64,000 nucleotides of DNA from Poriferisodalis sp026713105 (GCA_965115995.1 OZ220472.1:1364001-1428000), one strand, 5' to 3'; counted from the stretch's first letter, positions 6,117 through 15,620 are shown. The notes: generated by a model not told the origin, from the sequence alone. Program-made: numbers and translations.

Positions 6117-9092
6117 CCCCGGATACATATGGGTGAACAACACAACGAACGACGCCGTAACGGTCGGGTGCACGTCAGGTGGTGGGCTGTCGCCGCCGCG
6201 CTGGCGGCTGGGATCAGCTTGGTGGTCGTGAGTAGCGCGGCCAATGCCGACTCGTCGATCACGGTGACGCAAGGCGACTTCGAGCTGACGTGCCCCACCA
6301 ACACCGTCGCAGAGGGCGCTTCGCTGACCTGCACGCTGAAGAACACCGCCGCGTCTGCGAAGCCGTGGCCCGCGGTGGCGATTCTGCACCTGTCCACCGA
6401 CACCGACCGGGCGCTCGTGCGGGGCACCTCGATCGACGTGAATCTGGGCGCCCCGAGCCCTGCGGCAGACATTGACGGCGGCGTCACCTGGATTGGCGAG
6501 ACCCTCGTGGGCTACTCGCGTTTCGACTGGTCCGGCAACGCCGGCGCCAAGGATGCGGCGGGCGACAGCCGAACGGTGAACATCGTCGCTGCGCACGACG
6601 GCGTCGACGAGGACAGCGAGAGCTTCTACGTGGCGCTCGGCCCCGACGCCAGCAAGGGCGTCGGCCTCCTGTTCAACAACAAGGCGAGCGTCACCCTCAC
6701 CGACAACGACAGCCCCAGCACGGACACGTCGCTGAGCAGCTTGGCGATATTCGCCGGACAGAGCCACACGCTGTCGCCGACGCAGGCCGCCGTGTCGCAG
6801 GCTGTCGCCTATGAGGTGACCGAGGCGACGCTGACAGCGGAGGCGGCCCGCGGGACAACCATGACAATGAGCGCGTCGTTCGACGGCAACGGCGTTGACC
6901 TCGACGGCAGCGGCGGCACCAGCATCGAGGTGACGAGCGGCGAGGAGAGCGCGGCGGTGCCCCTCGGCGTCGGCACCACCACGGTGACCCTGACGGTGAC
7001 GGCCGAGGACGGGACGACCACCGGCACCCGCACGCTGAGCATCGCCCGCTCAGCACTGGGAGACGATGTCGACACGGTGGCGGTGTCTCTGCCGAGCTTC
7101 ACGCTCACCTGCCCGGCGGAGGTCGAAAAGGGCACCGATGGGCAATGCACGCTGCGGGCCTCCGGTTCGGCCGGTTGGCCGGTGGTTGCTGTCATGCACA
7201 GCTCGGCCGACGGCGCGTCCCGGGCGCTGGTGGCCGAGGATCCGATCATCCCCGACACCCACCCCGACTACAGCAAGGACGTCTCGCTGGGTGCGCAGCA
7301 ACCGGCACGCACGGCCTTCAACCACGGCTACGGGGAGCTGTTCTCGGGCGGCTCGCGCGCGTTGTACCGCACCTACGGGTACGAGAAATTCGACTGGACC
7401 GGCACGGCCTCGGCAGGGGACTCACGCACGGTCACCATCGAGCTCCACGACAACGCCGGGAATCGCGGCCAGGCTGACGAGGTCTTCTACGTGGCCCTCG
7501 CGCCGAGCGACTACACGGGCTTGTCGCAGCTCGTCGACAACAAGGTGCCGGTTGTCATCAAGCACCCCGTGTCAGTGACCGGCGTGGAGGTGATCTCCGA
7601 CACCGGTGACGACGTGTATGGCCTGAGCGAGGTGATCTCGGTGCGGGTGACGTTCGGCGAGGCGGTGGACGTGACCGGCACGCCGACGCTGGGCATCGAC
7701 ATGGACCCGGCCTCGTGGGGCCGCAAGGACGCGGTCTACAGCAGCGGCAGCGGCACTGCTGAGCTCGTTTTCACGCACCAGGTGACCGCGCCCAACGTCT
7801 CGTCGCAGGGAATCGCCGTGCTCGCCGACACGCTGACGCTCAACGGCGGCACCATCCGAACCAGGGCCGACGGCACCGACGTCGGTCTGGGCCACAGCGG
7901 GCTCGACCACGACCCGGCCCACAAGGTCGATTGGCAGCGGAGTCCGAACAACGCGCCGGCATCGGTGACGGGCGTAGAGGTGATCTCCGACACCGGTGGT
8001 GACGATGTGTATGGCCTGAGCGAGATGATCTTGGTGCGAGTGGCGTTCAGCGAGGCGGTGGAGGTGACCGGCACGCCGACGCTGGGCATCGACATGGACC
8101 CGGCCCACTGGGGCCGCAAGGACGCGGTCTACACCAGCGGCAGCGGCACTACTGAGCTCATTTTCACGCACCACGTGACGTGGCCCAACCTCTCGACCCA
8201 GGGCATTGCGGTGCTGGCCGACACGCTGAGTTTGGCGGGCGGCTCGATCCGGTCGGTGTCGTCGCAGATCGATGCCGAGCTGGCCCACAGCGGGCTGGAC
8301 CATGATCCTGATCACACCGTCGACTGGCGCCGCTGGGCTGACGACCCGGTGATCGAGCTGCTCACCATGTGGTGCGACAACTTGGTCGATCAGCGATGGA
8401 CCCTGAGGGAGCCGCCGCTGAACTCGATCGGCAAGCCCTTCCTGGCCGGCAGCCTGGTCGCGGGCAGCTGCGCCGCCAACGACCCCCGAGGCGGCACGAT
8501 CTGGTGGTCACTGACAGGTGCCGACGCAGATCGCTTCGAGATCAGTGCCGACGGACAGCTCAGCTTTGCTGAAGCGCCCGATTTCGAATCGCCGGCCGAC
8601 AGCGACGGCGACAACGTGTACGAGGTGACCATCACCGCCACGGCCAGCGGCCAGTCCACGTCGTTGGACGTCGCCGTGGCCGTCACCGACGTGTACGAGG
8701 TCGCGCCGATCATCATCTCGCCACAGCCAGACCCCGACGCGCCGACCGGTGCGGCAGTGAGCGGCGCTGAGCTCACGCTCACGTTCGCCGAAGAGTTCAC
8801 CGCCATCGACGCCGCCACAGCGGGAGCGCTGAAGTGGGCGTTCTTGATCGACGGCGGCATCAGCAACAGCGGCGACCAGGCCGGCACCCCCATCAACAAC
8901 CAGTCCCCAAACGCAGTCGCCGTGGACGGCGCCACGCTCACGCTCACGCTCGGCGCCCCCGTCCCCGCCGGCGTCGACGTCACCGTTCGCTACGTCGCAG
9001 CGGCAGCCGGCACCGGCAACAGCCTCAAAGATGCCGACGGCAACGCGGTGGAGGACTTCACCGCCACCCTCACCACCACACAACGCGACTGA
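6093..9092 (+). CDS. Large secreted multi-domain beta-sandwich protein (Calx-beta-like, cadherin-like, SwmB-like)
   Basis: About 1000 residues, exported: a long basic n-region (GEQHNERRRNGRVHVRWW), hydrophobic core AVAAALAAGISLVVV and a probable cleavage after ANA. Then come two related Calx-beta-type segments (DFELTCPTNTVAEGASLTC and SFTLTCPAEVEKGTDGQC) with a cadherin-like beta-sandwich between them (SLSSLAIFAGQ to RTLSIAR). Two tandem 130-residue repeats begin SVTGVEVISDTG. After a cadherin-type stretch (DRFEISADGQLSF) there is a C-terminal SwmB-like domain (GAELTLTFAEEF to GNAVEDFTATL). No enzyme motif, LPXTG or C-terminal anchor is seen, so it is probably released or loosely bound to the surface. 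ATG 6093 has GGGAGG 5 bases upstream; ATG 6129 is the alternative. It probably acts as an adhesin or matrix protein beside the GH16 genes; this is inference. Confidence 0.8.
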   Translation: MMSARCYFPRIHMGEQHNERRRNGRVHVRWWAVAAALAAGISLVVVSSAANADSSITVTQGDFELTCPTNTVAEGASLTCTLKNTAASAKPWPAVAILHLSTDTDRALVRGTSIDVNLGAPSPAADIDGGVTWIGETLVGYSRFDWSGNAGAKDAAGDSRTVNIVAAHDGVDEDSESFYVALGPDASKGVGLLFNNKASVTLTDNDSPSTDTSLSSLAIFAGQSHTLSPTQAAVSQAVAYEVTEATLTAEAARGTTMTMSASFDGNGVDLDGSGGTSIEVTSGEESAAVPLGVGTTTVTLTVTAEDGTTTGTRTLSIARSALGDDVDTVAVSLPSFTLTCPAEVEKGTDGQCTLRASGSAGWPVVAVMHSSADGASRALVAEDPIIPDTHPDYSKDVSLGAQQPARTAFNHGYGELFSGGSRALYRTYGYEKFDWTGTASAGDSRTVTIELHDNAGNRGQADEVFYVALAPSDYTGLSQLVDNKVPVVIKHPVSVTGVEVISDTGDDVYGLSEVISVRVTFGEAVDVTGTPTLGIDMDPASWGRKDAVYSSGSGTAELVFTHQVTAPNVSSQGIAVLADTLTLNGGTIRTRADGTDVGLGHSGLDHDPAHKVDWQRSPNNAPASVTGVEVISDTGGDDVYGLSEMILVRVAFSEAVEVTGTPTLGIDMDPAHWGRKDAVYTSGSGTTELIFTHHVTWPNLSTQGIAVLADTLSLAGGSIRSVSSQIDAELAHSGLDHDPDHTVDWRRWADDPVIELLTMWCDNLVDQRWTLREPPLNSIGKPFLAGSLVAGSCAANDPRGGTIWWSLTGADADRFEISADGQLSFAEAPDFESPADSDGDNVYEVTITATASGQSTSLDVAVAVTDVYEVAPIIISPQPDPDAPTGAAVSGAELTLTFAEEFTAIDAATAGALKWAFLIDGGISNSGDQAGTPINNQSPNAVAVDGATLTLTLGAPVPAGVDVTVRYVAAAAGTGNSLKDADGNAVEDFTATLTTTQRD
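7571..8335 (+). repeat. Tandem 390-bp coding repeat in the large secreted protein
   Basis: Two copies, beginning at about 7571 and 7961, encode SVTGVEVISDTG, YGLSE, VTGTPTLGIDMDPA, WGRKDAVY, GIAVLADTL and LxHSGLDHDP. DNA identity is high enough to suggest an internal duplication. Confidence 0.85.
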
Positions 9093-9166
9093 CCTCGACC
9101 CCGAGCAACCGCCCGTTCACCGGCTGTCTGTGTCATACATACATATGGGGAGATATGCTCGTATGC

Positions 9167-9409
9167 ATGAAAACGACTGTCAACCTGCCTGACGGCCTGG
9201 CTGAGGAGGCGAAGCAGAAGGCCAGGGCGTCAGGGCGGACCTTCACCAGCCTGGTGATCGAAGGCTTGCACCGCGTACTGAGCGAATCGGAAAATCCGGC
9301 CAAGCCTGAGCGCCTGCCGGCTCACGGTCACCCATCACAGCGGCCGCTCATCGACATCGCCGATAGCGACGCGCTCGCAGCAGCGCTCGATGCCGACGGC
9401 TTTCGGTGA
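9167..9409 (+). CDS. vapB: VapB-like antitoxin
   Basis: 80 residues, MKTTVNLPDGLAEEAK then RTFTSLVIEGLHRVL: a ribbon-helix-helix N-terminus as in VapB/CopG antitoxins, followed by a charged tail ending LAAALDADGF that would wrap the toxin. The stop overlaps the toxin GTG as GTGA. I start at ATG 9167 because the family starts at M-K/R-T-T. ATG 9155 is possible but its GGGGAG is only 2 bases away. The AT-rich ATACATACATAT just upstream (9135-9146) may contain promoter and operator. Confidence 0.82.
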   Translation: MKTTVNLPDGLAEEAKQKARASGRTFTSLVIEGLHRVLSESENPAKPERLPAHGHPSQRPLIDIADSDALAAALDADGFR

Positions 9410-9837
9410 TCCTTCCCGACGTCAACGTCGTCGTCTACGCCTACAAGCGCGAAGAGCAACTCCATGCTCGCTATGCGGACTGGCTCAACGAGGCGGTGGC
9501 CGGCGCGGAGGCAGTCGCCCTCGTCGACGTCGTGCTCACCGGATTTCTTCGCATCGTCACGAACCCTCGGATCTACTCCGATCCGGCTCCGTTGAGCGAT
9601 GCGCTCTCGTTCGTGACCGCGTTGCGAGCCGCCGGCCCGACACAGGTCATTCATGGCACCGCGGCAACATGGGAGCAGCTCGCGGCGTTCGCCGAGGCTG
9701 ATCGGCTGCTGCGGGGCAATCTGGTGCCCGACGCATGGCTGGCCGCAATTGCAGTAACGGCTGGGGCGCGGATCGCCACTGCCGATGCCGGGTTCTCCCG
9801 GTTCGAAGGACTCGAGTGGTTCGACCCGGTGATCTGA
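9406..9837 (+). CDS. vapC: VapC-like PIN-domain toxin ribonuclease
   Basis: 143 residues from GTG 9406, overlapping vapB by 4 bases. PIN-domain acidic residues are in place: D5 (LPDVNVVVYAY), D41 (VDVVLTGFLRIVTNP), D109 (LVPDAWLAA) and D127 (IATADAGFSRF). VapC proteins are Mg-dependent RNases, commonly cutting tRNA or rRNA, and are neutralised by the cognate VapB. Length is normal, so the module looks intact. It marks the right border of the accessory block and is followed within 36 bases by housekeeping queG. Confidence 0.9.
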   Translation: MILPDVNVVVYAYKREEQLHARYADWLNEAVAGAEAVALVDVVLTGFLRIVTNPRIYSDPAPLSDALSFVTALRAAGPTQVIHGTAATWEQLAAFAEADRLLRGNLVPDAWLAAIAVTAGARIATADAGFSRFEGLEWFDPVI

Positions 9838-9872
9838 GGTCACTCGAACCGCCCGCACGGCACACTTGGGCG

Positions 9873-11102
9873 ATGGCGCCAAGCGCAGAGCGATCGCTGC
9901 TCTCCCAGGTACAACAAGCCGCGACCGAAGCCGGCCTCAACGCTGTGGGCGTGACCGACGCAGCGCCGTTCACCCAAGCGCGCCAGGCGATCGACGAGCG
10001 CAAGGCAGCCGGCTTGCACGCGGGCATGTGGTTCACCTATGGGCGGCCCGAGCGTTCCACTACTCCCGGGAACATCCTCGAGGGGGCTCGCAGCATCGTG
10101 GTGTGTGCCCGCACCTACGATCCGCCGGACTCGCTCGCGCCCCCCGAACGTCCGGCCGGCCGGAGCGATCGAGACGGTGTCGTGGCGGCGTACGTGGCAA
10201 CCGATGCCTACGGGGCTTTGCGAGCAGGACTCGATCGAATCTGCGAGGTCTTGCAGCGCAGTGGCTTCGCCGCAGTCGCGGTCTGTGACGACAATCGCTT
10301 GGTCGATCGCGCCGCTGCGGCCCGCGCCGGGCTGGGATGGCTGGGTCACAACACGATGCTGCTGTCGCGAGAGCTCGAGTCGTGGACCGTGCTGGGTTCG
10401 GTGGTCACGACCGCAGAGCTGCCGGTGACCGGCGAGGTGCAATCCGACGGCTGTGGCACCTGTCGCCGTTGCCAGACGGCCTGCCCCACCGGGGCCCTCG
10501 ACACCGCGGGCGTGCTCGATGCCAACCGGTGCTTGGCCTGGCTTGTCCAGGCGGCGGGCGCCTTCCCGCCTGAGCACCGTGTCGCCCTCGGCAATCGCCT
10601 CTACGGCTGCGACGACTGCCAGACCGTGTGCCCCTTCAACGATGATGCGGCGGCCGCACCACCTTCCACCCCAGCGGTTCAGCCCACCCCAGCGGTTCAG
10701 CGCGGCCAACCGGTCCAGCTCGGCCGCAGTGGCGACAGCGCAACGCGCAGCGACGCTGTCGACGTCGTGGAGCTACTGCAGATGACCGACGACGAGCTCA
10801 TGACGGCATTCGGGCACTGGTATGTGCCGCGCCGGCAACCGTCGTATCTGCGACGCAACGCCCTCGTCGTGCTCGGCAATGTCGGCGATCCCGGAGTTGC
10901 CGCCGTCGATGAGGTGTTACGGCGATCGCTCGCATCGGCGTCCGACGTCGTTGCCGGGCACGCAGTGTGGGCGGCGCGCCGGCTGGGTCGAGACGAACTT
11001 GTCGCCGAGGCACGATGCAACGGCCTCGGCGACCACGATCCGGATGGTCTTGTGGCGGCTGAGCTGGCCATGTCGGTGCCACCGCGGTACGCAGCGGGCT
11101 GA
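9873..11102 (+). CDS. queG: Epoxyqueuosine reductase QueG
   Basis: 409 residues. An N-terminal cobalamin-binding reductase domain is followed by two [4Fe-4S] motifs: CGTCRRCQTACPTGAL and CDDCQTVCPFND. A Pro/Gln linker comes next, then C-terminal HEAT-like repeats (YLRRNALVVLGNVGDPG). QueG performs the last step of queuosine formation in tRNA, reducing epoxyqueuosine. The family's usual DYH near residue 110 reads DAYGAL here, so the active-site loop differs. The start at ATG 9873 excludes an upstream extension that overlaps vapC. The stop overlaps the pimB ATG by one base. Full queuosine synthesis is patchy in Actinobacteria; no other que gene is in the window. Confidence 0.88.
   Translation: MAPSAERSLLSQVQQAATEAGLNAVGVTDAAPFTQARQAIDERKAAGLHAGMWFTYGRPERSTTPGNILEGARSIVVCARTYDPPDSLAPPERPAGRSDRDGVVAAYVATDAYGALRAGLDRICEVLQRSGFAAVAVCDDNRLVDRAAAARAGLGWLGHNTMLLSRELESWTVLGSVVTTAELPVTGEVQSDGCGTCRRCQTACPTGALDTAGVLDANRCLAWLVQAAGAFPPEHRVALGNRLYGCDDCQTVCPFNDDAAAAPPSTPAVQPTPAVQRGQPVQLGRSGDSATRSDAVDVVELLQMTDDELMTAFGHWYVPRRQPSYLRRNALVVLGNVGDPGVAAVDEVLRRSLASASDVVAGHAVWAARRLGRDELVAEARCNGLGDHDPDGLVAAELAMSVPPRYAAG
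10666..10701 (+). repeat. 18-bp tandem duplication in the queG linker
   Basis: Two exact copies of an 18-base unit (10666-10683 and 10684-10701) encode the repeated TPAVQ motif between the iron-sulfur and HEAT-like parts of QueG. Confidence 0.85.
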
Positions 11103-12217
11103 TGCGTCCGCATCTGCTGGTCACGAACGACTTCCCGCCCAAGATCGGGGGCATCCAGAACTATCTCTGGGAGCTGTGGCGCCGCCTGCCGCCCGAGTCC
11201 ACCACGATCCTCACGACGCCGCACCGGGGTGCAGCGCACTTCGACGCCGACCAGCCCATGCGGATCGTGCGAACCCGCGATCGGGTGCTGTTGCCGCATC
11301 CGGGTCTGGCGAGACGAATTCGCGCACTGGCGCAGGAGGTCGGCGCGGAGATCGTGCTGCTCGACCCGGCCTTGCCGCTCGGCGCGCTGGGTCCCCGACT
11401 CGGCATGCCCTACGGCGTCGTGCTTCACGGTGCCGAGGTGACGGTGCCGGCACGCTTGCCTGGCCTCAATGCTGTTCTGTCTGGGGTGCTTCGAGATGCC
11501 TCGATGGTGATCTCAGCCGGGGGGTACGCGGCTGGCGAAGCAGAGCGATGCGCGGAGCGTGTGCTGCCCGTCACCGAAGTGCCGCCCGGAGTCGACACGA
11601 ACCGGTTCGTGCCTCTCGGAGCGGACGAGCGGCTACGGGCCCGCCGCCGTTTTGGCGTGGAGGGGGGACCGCTGGTGGTCTGCCTGAGCAGACTCGTCCC
11701 GCGCAAGGGCTTCGATGCCGTCATCGGCGCTGTGGCCCGGCTGTCACCGGAGCATCCGGGACTGCAATTGGCGATTGCAGGCGCGGGTCGCGATCGGCAG
11801 CGGCTGGAACGGATTGCCCGACGCCTCGACGCTCCGGTCGTCTTCATGGGCCGCATCAGCGACGATGACGTGCCGCTGTTCATGGCAATGGGTGATGTCT
11901 TCGCAGCGCCGTGTCGCAGCCGGTGGGCGGGACTGGAGCAAGAGGGGTTCGGCATTGTGTTCGTCGAGGCCGCTGCATGCGGGGTACCTGCGATCGCGGG
12001 CCGATCGGGTGGCAGCCACGAAGCGGTGGCTCACGGCCGGACGGGGCTCGTCGTGGAACGGCCGGCGCACGCGGACGATGTGGCTGTCGCCATTGACGAT
12101 CTGCTGTCCTGCGATGACCGGAGGGCAGCGATGGGGGTCGCGGCACGCAAAGAGACTGAACAGAGCTTCTCTTACGATGGGCTCGCAGCCAAGCTTGAAG
12201 CGGCCCTGTCCTGCTAG
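11102..12217 (+). CDS. pimB: GT4 mannosyltransferase, PimB'-type
   Basis: 371 residues with two Rossmann domains. The N-terminal TNDFPPKIGGIQNYLWELWRRLP is characteristic of PimB' (phosphatidylinositol monomannoside mannosyltransferase), which adds the second mannose on the way to PIM2 and lipoarabinomannan. VPPGVDTNRF, GRISDDDVPLFMAMGDVF and the GT4 signature EQEGFGIVFVEAAACGVPAIAGRSGG are present. It starts at ATG 11102, sharing one base with the queG stop. Another GT4 role in glycolipid synthesis is possible. Confidence 0.78.
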   Translation: MRPHLLVTNDFPPKIGGIQNYLWELWRRLPPESTTILTTPHRGAAHFDADQPMRIVRTRDRVLLPHPGLARRIRALAQEVGAEIVLLDPALPLGALGPRLGMPYGVVLHGAEVTVPARLPGLNAVLSGVLRDASMVISAGGYAAGEAERCAERVLPVTEVPPGVDTNRFVPLGADERLRARRRFGVEGGPLVVCLSRLVPRKGFDAVIGAVARLSPEHPGLQLAIAGAGRDRQRLERIARRLDAPVVFMGRISDDDVPLFMAMGDVFAAPCRSRWAGLEQEGFGIVFVEAAACGVPAIAGRSGGSHEAVAHGRTGLVVERPAHADDVAVAIDDLLSCDDRRAAMGVAARKETEQSFSYDGLAAKLEAALSC

Positions 12218-12338
12218 CGCATCCCCAGAACGACAACGGTGAGTGTCAAAACCGTGAAGATGCTGCCAATATGAGCCACTGCTGGCTGAGGTCCTGAGAC
12301 AATGGGGCCGGGCAGCACACAGGACGTGGGACGCAACG

Positions 12339-12791
12339 ATGATCGATGAGATGACAATGACCACGGTCGTGACGGCGTCTCCCGAAGATTGCTATGCGCT
12401 GATCTCTGACATCGAGCAGTACCCGCAGTGGGCTACCGACGTTTCTACGGCGACGGTGACGGAGAGCGATCCCGACGGTCGAGCAACACAGGCCTCGTTC
12501 CGCGTCGAGGCGCTGGGGCGCTCAGCGAGGTACTCGCTCGCATACGACCACAGCGGGGCGCCGCACCGCATTTCGTGGAAACTGGTCGACGGCGATGTCG
12601 TGAAGCAGCTCGACGGCAGGTACGAGTTCAACCCGACAGCCGAGCCGGGGCGCACCGAAGTGCTGTATCAGCTCGCGTTGGTGCTGGCGGTACCGCTGCC
12701 TGGTTTCGTCAAGCGCCGCGCAGAGCGGCGCATCGCCCATACCGCGCTGGCCGACTTCGCAGCGCGGCTCGAGTCCGGTCCCGCGAGCTAG
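12339..12791 (+). CDS. START/SRPBCC-domain (COQ10-like) protein
   Basis: 150 residues beginning MIDEMTMTTVVTASPEDCYALISDIEQYPQWATDV, the opening of the polyketide-cyclase/COQ10-like START fold (PF03364). Such proteins bind hydrophobic ligands; the partner is unknown. It sits 25 bases before an aminotransferase gene on the same strand. Translation start is the first ATG; no strong Shine-Dalgarno is seen. Confidence 0.82.
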   Translation: MIDEMTMTTVVTASPEDCYALISDIEQYPQWATDVSTATVTESDPDGRATQASFRVEALGRSARYSLAYDHSGAPHRISWKLVDGDVVKQLDGRYEFNPTAEPGRTEVLYQLALVLAVPLPGFVKRRAERRIAHTALADFAARLESGPAS

Positions 12792-12816
12792 GGCGCCGAG
12801 GATCGCCCCCAGCGCC

Positions 12817-14001
12817 ATGGAGTTCCGCCGCATCAGTGGCCTGCCGCCGTACGTCTTTACCATCATCGACACGCTGAAGATCGAGCGTCGGCGCGCCGGC
12901 GCCGACGTCATCGATTTGGGCTTCGGCAATCCTGACCTGCCGTCGCCCGAACGTGCCGTGAAGAAGCTCGCCGAGGCTGCACTCAACGCTCGCAACCACC
13001 GGTACTCGGCCAGTCGCGGCATCCCCAAGCTGCGCGCTGCCGTTGGCGACCTGTATCGCCGCAAGTGGAACGTCGAACTCGATCCCGACAGCGAGATCAT
13101 CAACACCATCGGGGCGAAGGAAGGCTTCTCGCATCTGATGTGGACCTTGCTCGCACCCGGCGACGCCTGCTTGGTGCCAGCTCCCTCCTATCCGATTCAC
13201 ATTTTCGGCCCGCTGTTCACCGGTGCGAGCGTGCGCGAGGTCCCGCTGGATGTCGGCGAGACCTTCTTCGAGCGTCTGGTGGAGCGATTCGAGTACTCGT
13301 GGCCGCGCCCGCGGGTGATCGTGCTGTCGTTTCCGCACAATCCCACGACGGCCTGCGTCGACCTTGAATTCATGCAGCGGATTGTGGACTTCGCGCGTGA
13401 ACGCGAGGTCGTGCTGGTTCACGACTTCGCGTACGCGGACTTGGGTTTCGACGGTTATGAGCCGCCCTCGATCCTCCAAGCCGAAGGCGCCAAGGACGTC
13501 GCAGTCGAGTTCTACAGCCTGACGAAATCATTCTCGATGGCGGGCTGGCGAGTCGCGTTCTGCGTGGGGAACGCAGAGGTGATCGCGGCGCTCGCCAAGC
13601 TCAAGAGCTATCTCGACTACGGCACGTTCCAGCCGATTCAGATCGCAGCCACGGTGGTGATGAACGAGGAGCAGGACTACCCCTCTGAAGTGCGTGAGAC
13701 CTACCGCGACCGGCGCGATGTTCTCGTGCGAGGTCTCGGCCGCATCGGCTGGGAGCTTCCGCCGCCCAAGGGCACGATGTTCGCCTGGGCGAAGATCCCT
13801 GAGCCGTACCGCCACCTGGGTTCGGTCGATTTCTGCAAGCTGCTGGTCTCTGAGGCAAATGTCGCTCTGTCCCCAGGCGTCGGCTTCGGTCCTGGAGGCG
13901 AAGGCCACGTGCGATTCGCACTCGTGGAGAACGAGCACCGCATCCGTCAGGCGGTCAGCCAGCTTCGCGGTGCCTTGGACCTGCTCACGCCCCCTGACTG
14001 A
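12817..14001 (+). CDS. alaC: PLP-dependent aminotransferase, AlaC-like
   Basis: 394 residues, fold type I, class I/II. The N-terminus FRRISGLPPYVFTIIDTLK, then GNPDLPSP, RYSASRGIPKLRAA and PAPSYPIHIFG follow E. coli AlaC, which forms alanine from pyruvate and glutamate. The Schiff-base lysine is K237 in SLTKSFSMAGWR. FPHNPTTACVD holds the cofactor-ring contacts. The gene is convergent with glpK. The exact substrate is inferred; aspartate-type or LL-DAP-type aminotransferases are alternatives but fit less well. Confidence 0.82.
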   Translation: MEFRRISGLPPYVFTIIDTLKIERRRAGADVIDLGFGNPDLPSPERAVKKLAEAALNARNHRYSASRGIPKLRAAVGDLYRRKWNVELDPDSEIINTIGAKEGFSHLMWTLLAPGDACLVPAPSYPIHIFGPLFTGASVREVPLDVGETFFERLVERFEYSWPRPRVIVLSFPHNPTTACVDLEFMQRIVDFAREREVVLVHDFAYADLGFDGYEPPSILQAEGAKDVAVEFYSLTKSFSMAGWRVAFCVGNAEVIAALAKLKSYLDYGTFQPIQIAATVVMNEEQDYPSEVRETYRDRRDVLVRGLGRIGWELPPPKGTMFAWAKIPEPYRHLGSVDFCKLLVSEANVALSPGVGFGPGGEGHVRFALVENEHRIRQAVSQLRGALDLLTPPD

Positions 14002-14020
14002 GTCAGTCCGGCTCGGGCGC

Positions 14021-15541
14021 TTACCCCGCAGCGATGGAGTGAGATGGCTCGCCCGCCGGCCAGCGCAGCGTCCGTTCGAGCGCTTGTCGCCACAGCGAGT
14101 GAAGCGCCGCAGCCGAAGCCTGGCCACCCGAAGGCTCGAAGCGCCTGTCGAGCTGCCACACCGACGCTGCCTCGGCAGGTGACGACCAGACGCCCTCTGC
14201 CAGCCCAGCGAGCATCGCTGCACCCATGGCGGTGGTCTCGGTCACGACCGGTCGGCTGACGGGTACACCGAGCTGGTCGGCTTGGATGCCGCACAACAGG
14301 TTGTTGATCGCTGCACCGCCGTCGATGCGCAGCTCTGCGATGCCACGGCCTGCGCCAGTGCTCATCGCCTCGACGACATCGCGAGTCTGTAACGCCATGG
14401 ACTCGATCGTGGCCCGTGCAATGTGCGCCGAAGTGGACGCAAACGTGAGACCCATGATCGCTCCGCGGGCGTTCGGATCCCACCAGGGGCTGCCGAGGCC
14501 GGCGAATGCGGGCACCACGACCACGCCGGCGCTGTCGGGCACGCTGCGGGCCAGCACTTCGGCATCCGCTGCGTCGGCTGGACCGTCGAGGATGCCGGTG
14601 ATCCAGCCCACGGCTGCACCTGTGGCGAAGATTGAGCCTTCCAGTGCGAAGGTCGGTCCGGCGCCGAGATCCCAAGCCACTGTCGTGAGCAGCCCGTCGA
14701 CCGGTTCGGGGCATACATCGCCCACATTCATCAGCACGAACGATCCTGTGCCGTAGGTGTTCTTTGCCATGCCGACGTCGTGACAGCACTGGCCGAAGAG
14801 CGCCGCTTGCTGGTCGCCGGCGACGCCGCTGACCGCGATGCCGGGCCCGAGGGCCGTGGTGTCTGCGGTCTCGCAGAACCGTCCCACCGAGGGGCGGATC
14901 TCCGCCAAAGCCTCGGGTGGCACCGACAGCAGGTCGCACATCTCGGGCGACCAACTGCCGGCGGTGATGTCGTACAGGAGCGTGCGTGAGGCATTCGTCG
15001 CGTCGGTGGTGAATGCAGCGCCGCCGCTCAGCTTCCACATCAGCCAGCTGTCTACGGTGCCGATGGCGAGGTTCGCGCTGACCCCCACGCCGCCGTCACC
15101 CAGCAGCCACTCGGCCTTGGTGCCGCTGAAGTACGGGCTGAGGACCAGGCCGGTGAGGCGGCGGACGTGCGGCAGGTGACCGGCGGCTTCGAGCGCCTCG
15201 CATCGGTCCGCAGTGCGGACGTCCTGCCAAACGAGGGCGCGCGCGAGGGGCTCCCCCGAGCGTCGGTCCCACGCCACCACGGTCTCGCGCTGATTGGTGA
15301 TGCCGATTGCGGCAATTGCTGGCATCTGCCCGTCGTTGAGTGCCTGCAGGTTGGCGCAGAGCTCGCCGAGGGTGGTGACCGTGGCAACCCAGATGTCGTT
15401 GGGGTCGTGCTCGACCAACCCCGGACCGGGGTAGTGCTGAGGGAAGGGCCGGTAGGCGTAGGCCACTTCCGTGCCGCTGTCGTCCACTGCCATCGAGCGC
15501 ACCCCGGTGGTGCCCGCATCGATCGCTACTACGAGCGCCAT
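14021..15541 (-). CDS. glpK: Glycerol kinase
   Basis: 506 residues. FGGY family: DAGTTGVRSMAVD near the N-terminus, ITNQRETVVAWDRRSGEP, ALVWQDVRT, GVAGDQQAALFGQ, AKNTYGTGSF and RIDGGAAINNLLCGIQADQLG. It phosphorylates glycerol to glycerol 3-phosphate in the cytoplasm. GGGAGG five bases before ATG 15541 fixes the start. The gene stands alone; the 173 bases to trkA hold a dispersed repeat. Confidence 0.95.
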   Translation of the reverse strand: MALVVAIDAGTTGVRSMAVDDSGTEVAYAYRPFPQHYPGPGLVEHDPNDIWVATVTTLGELCANLQALNDGQMPAIAAIGITNQRETVVAWDRRSGEPLARALVWQDVRTADRCEALEAAGHLPHVRRLTGLVLSPYFSGTKAEWLLGDGGVGVSANLAIGTVDSWLMWKLSGGAAFTTDATNASRTLLYDITAGSWSPEMCDLLSVPPEALAEIRPSVGRFCETADTTALGPGIAVSGVAGDQQAALFGQCCHDVGMAKNTYGTGSFVLMNVGDVCPEPVDGLLTTVAWDLGAGPTFALEGSIFATGAAVGWITGILDGPADAADAEVLARSVPDSAGVVVVPAFAGLGSPWWDPNARGAIMGLTFASTSAHIARATIESMALQTRDVVEAMSTGAGRGIAELRIDGGAAINNLLCGIQADQLGVPVSRPVVTETTAMGAAMLAGLAEGVWSSPAEAASVWQLDRRFEPSGGQASAAALHSLWRQALERTLRWPAGEPSHSIAAG

Positions 15542-15620
15542 GAGGCCTCCCGGTTCATGATGACTTCGCTTTCCTGTGAGGATGCGCGGATTGACGAGCA
15601 TTGTTGCTTTGCAGCCCATT

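Noticed and set aside
7572..8315. Minus-strand ORF of 247 residues with internal repeats
   Set aside because: Antisense shadow of the duplicated beta-sandwich repeats in the large secreted protein.
13990..14016. ACTGA-G-TCAGT palindrome between alaC and glpK as a terminator
   Set aside because: Stem of only 5 bp with no U tract.
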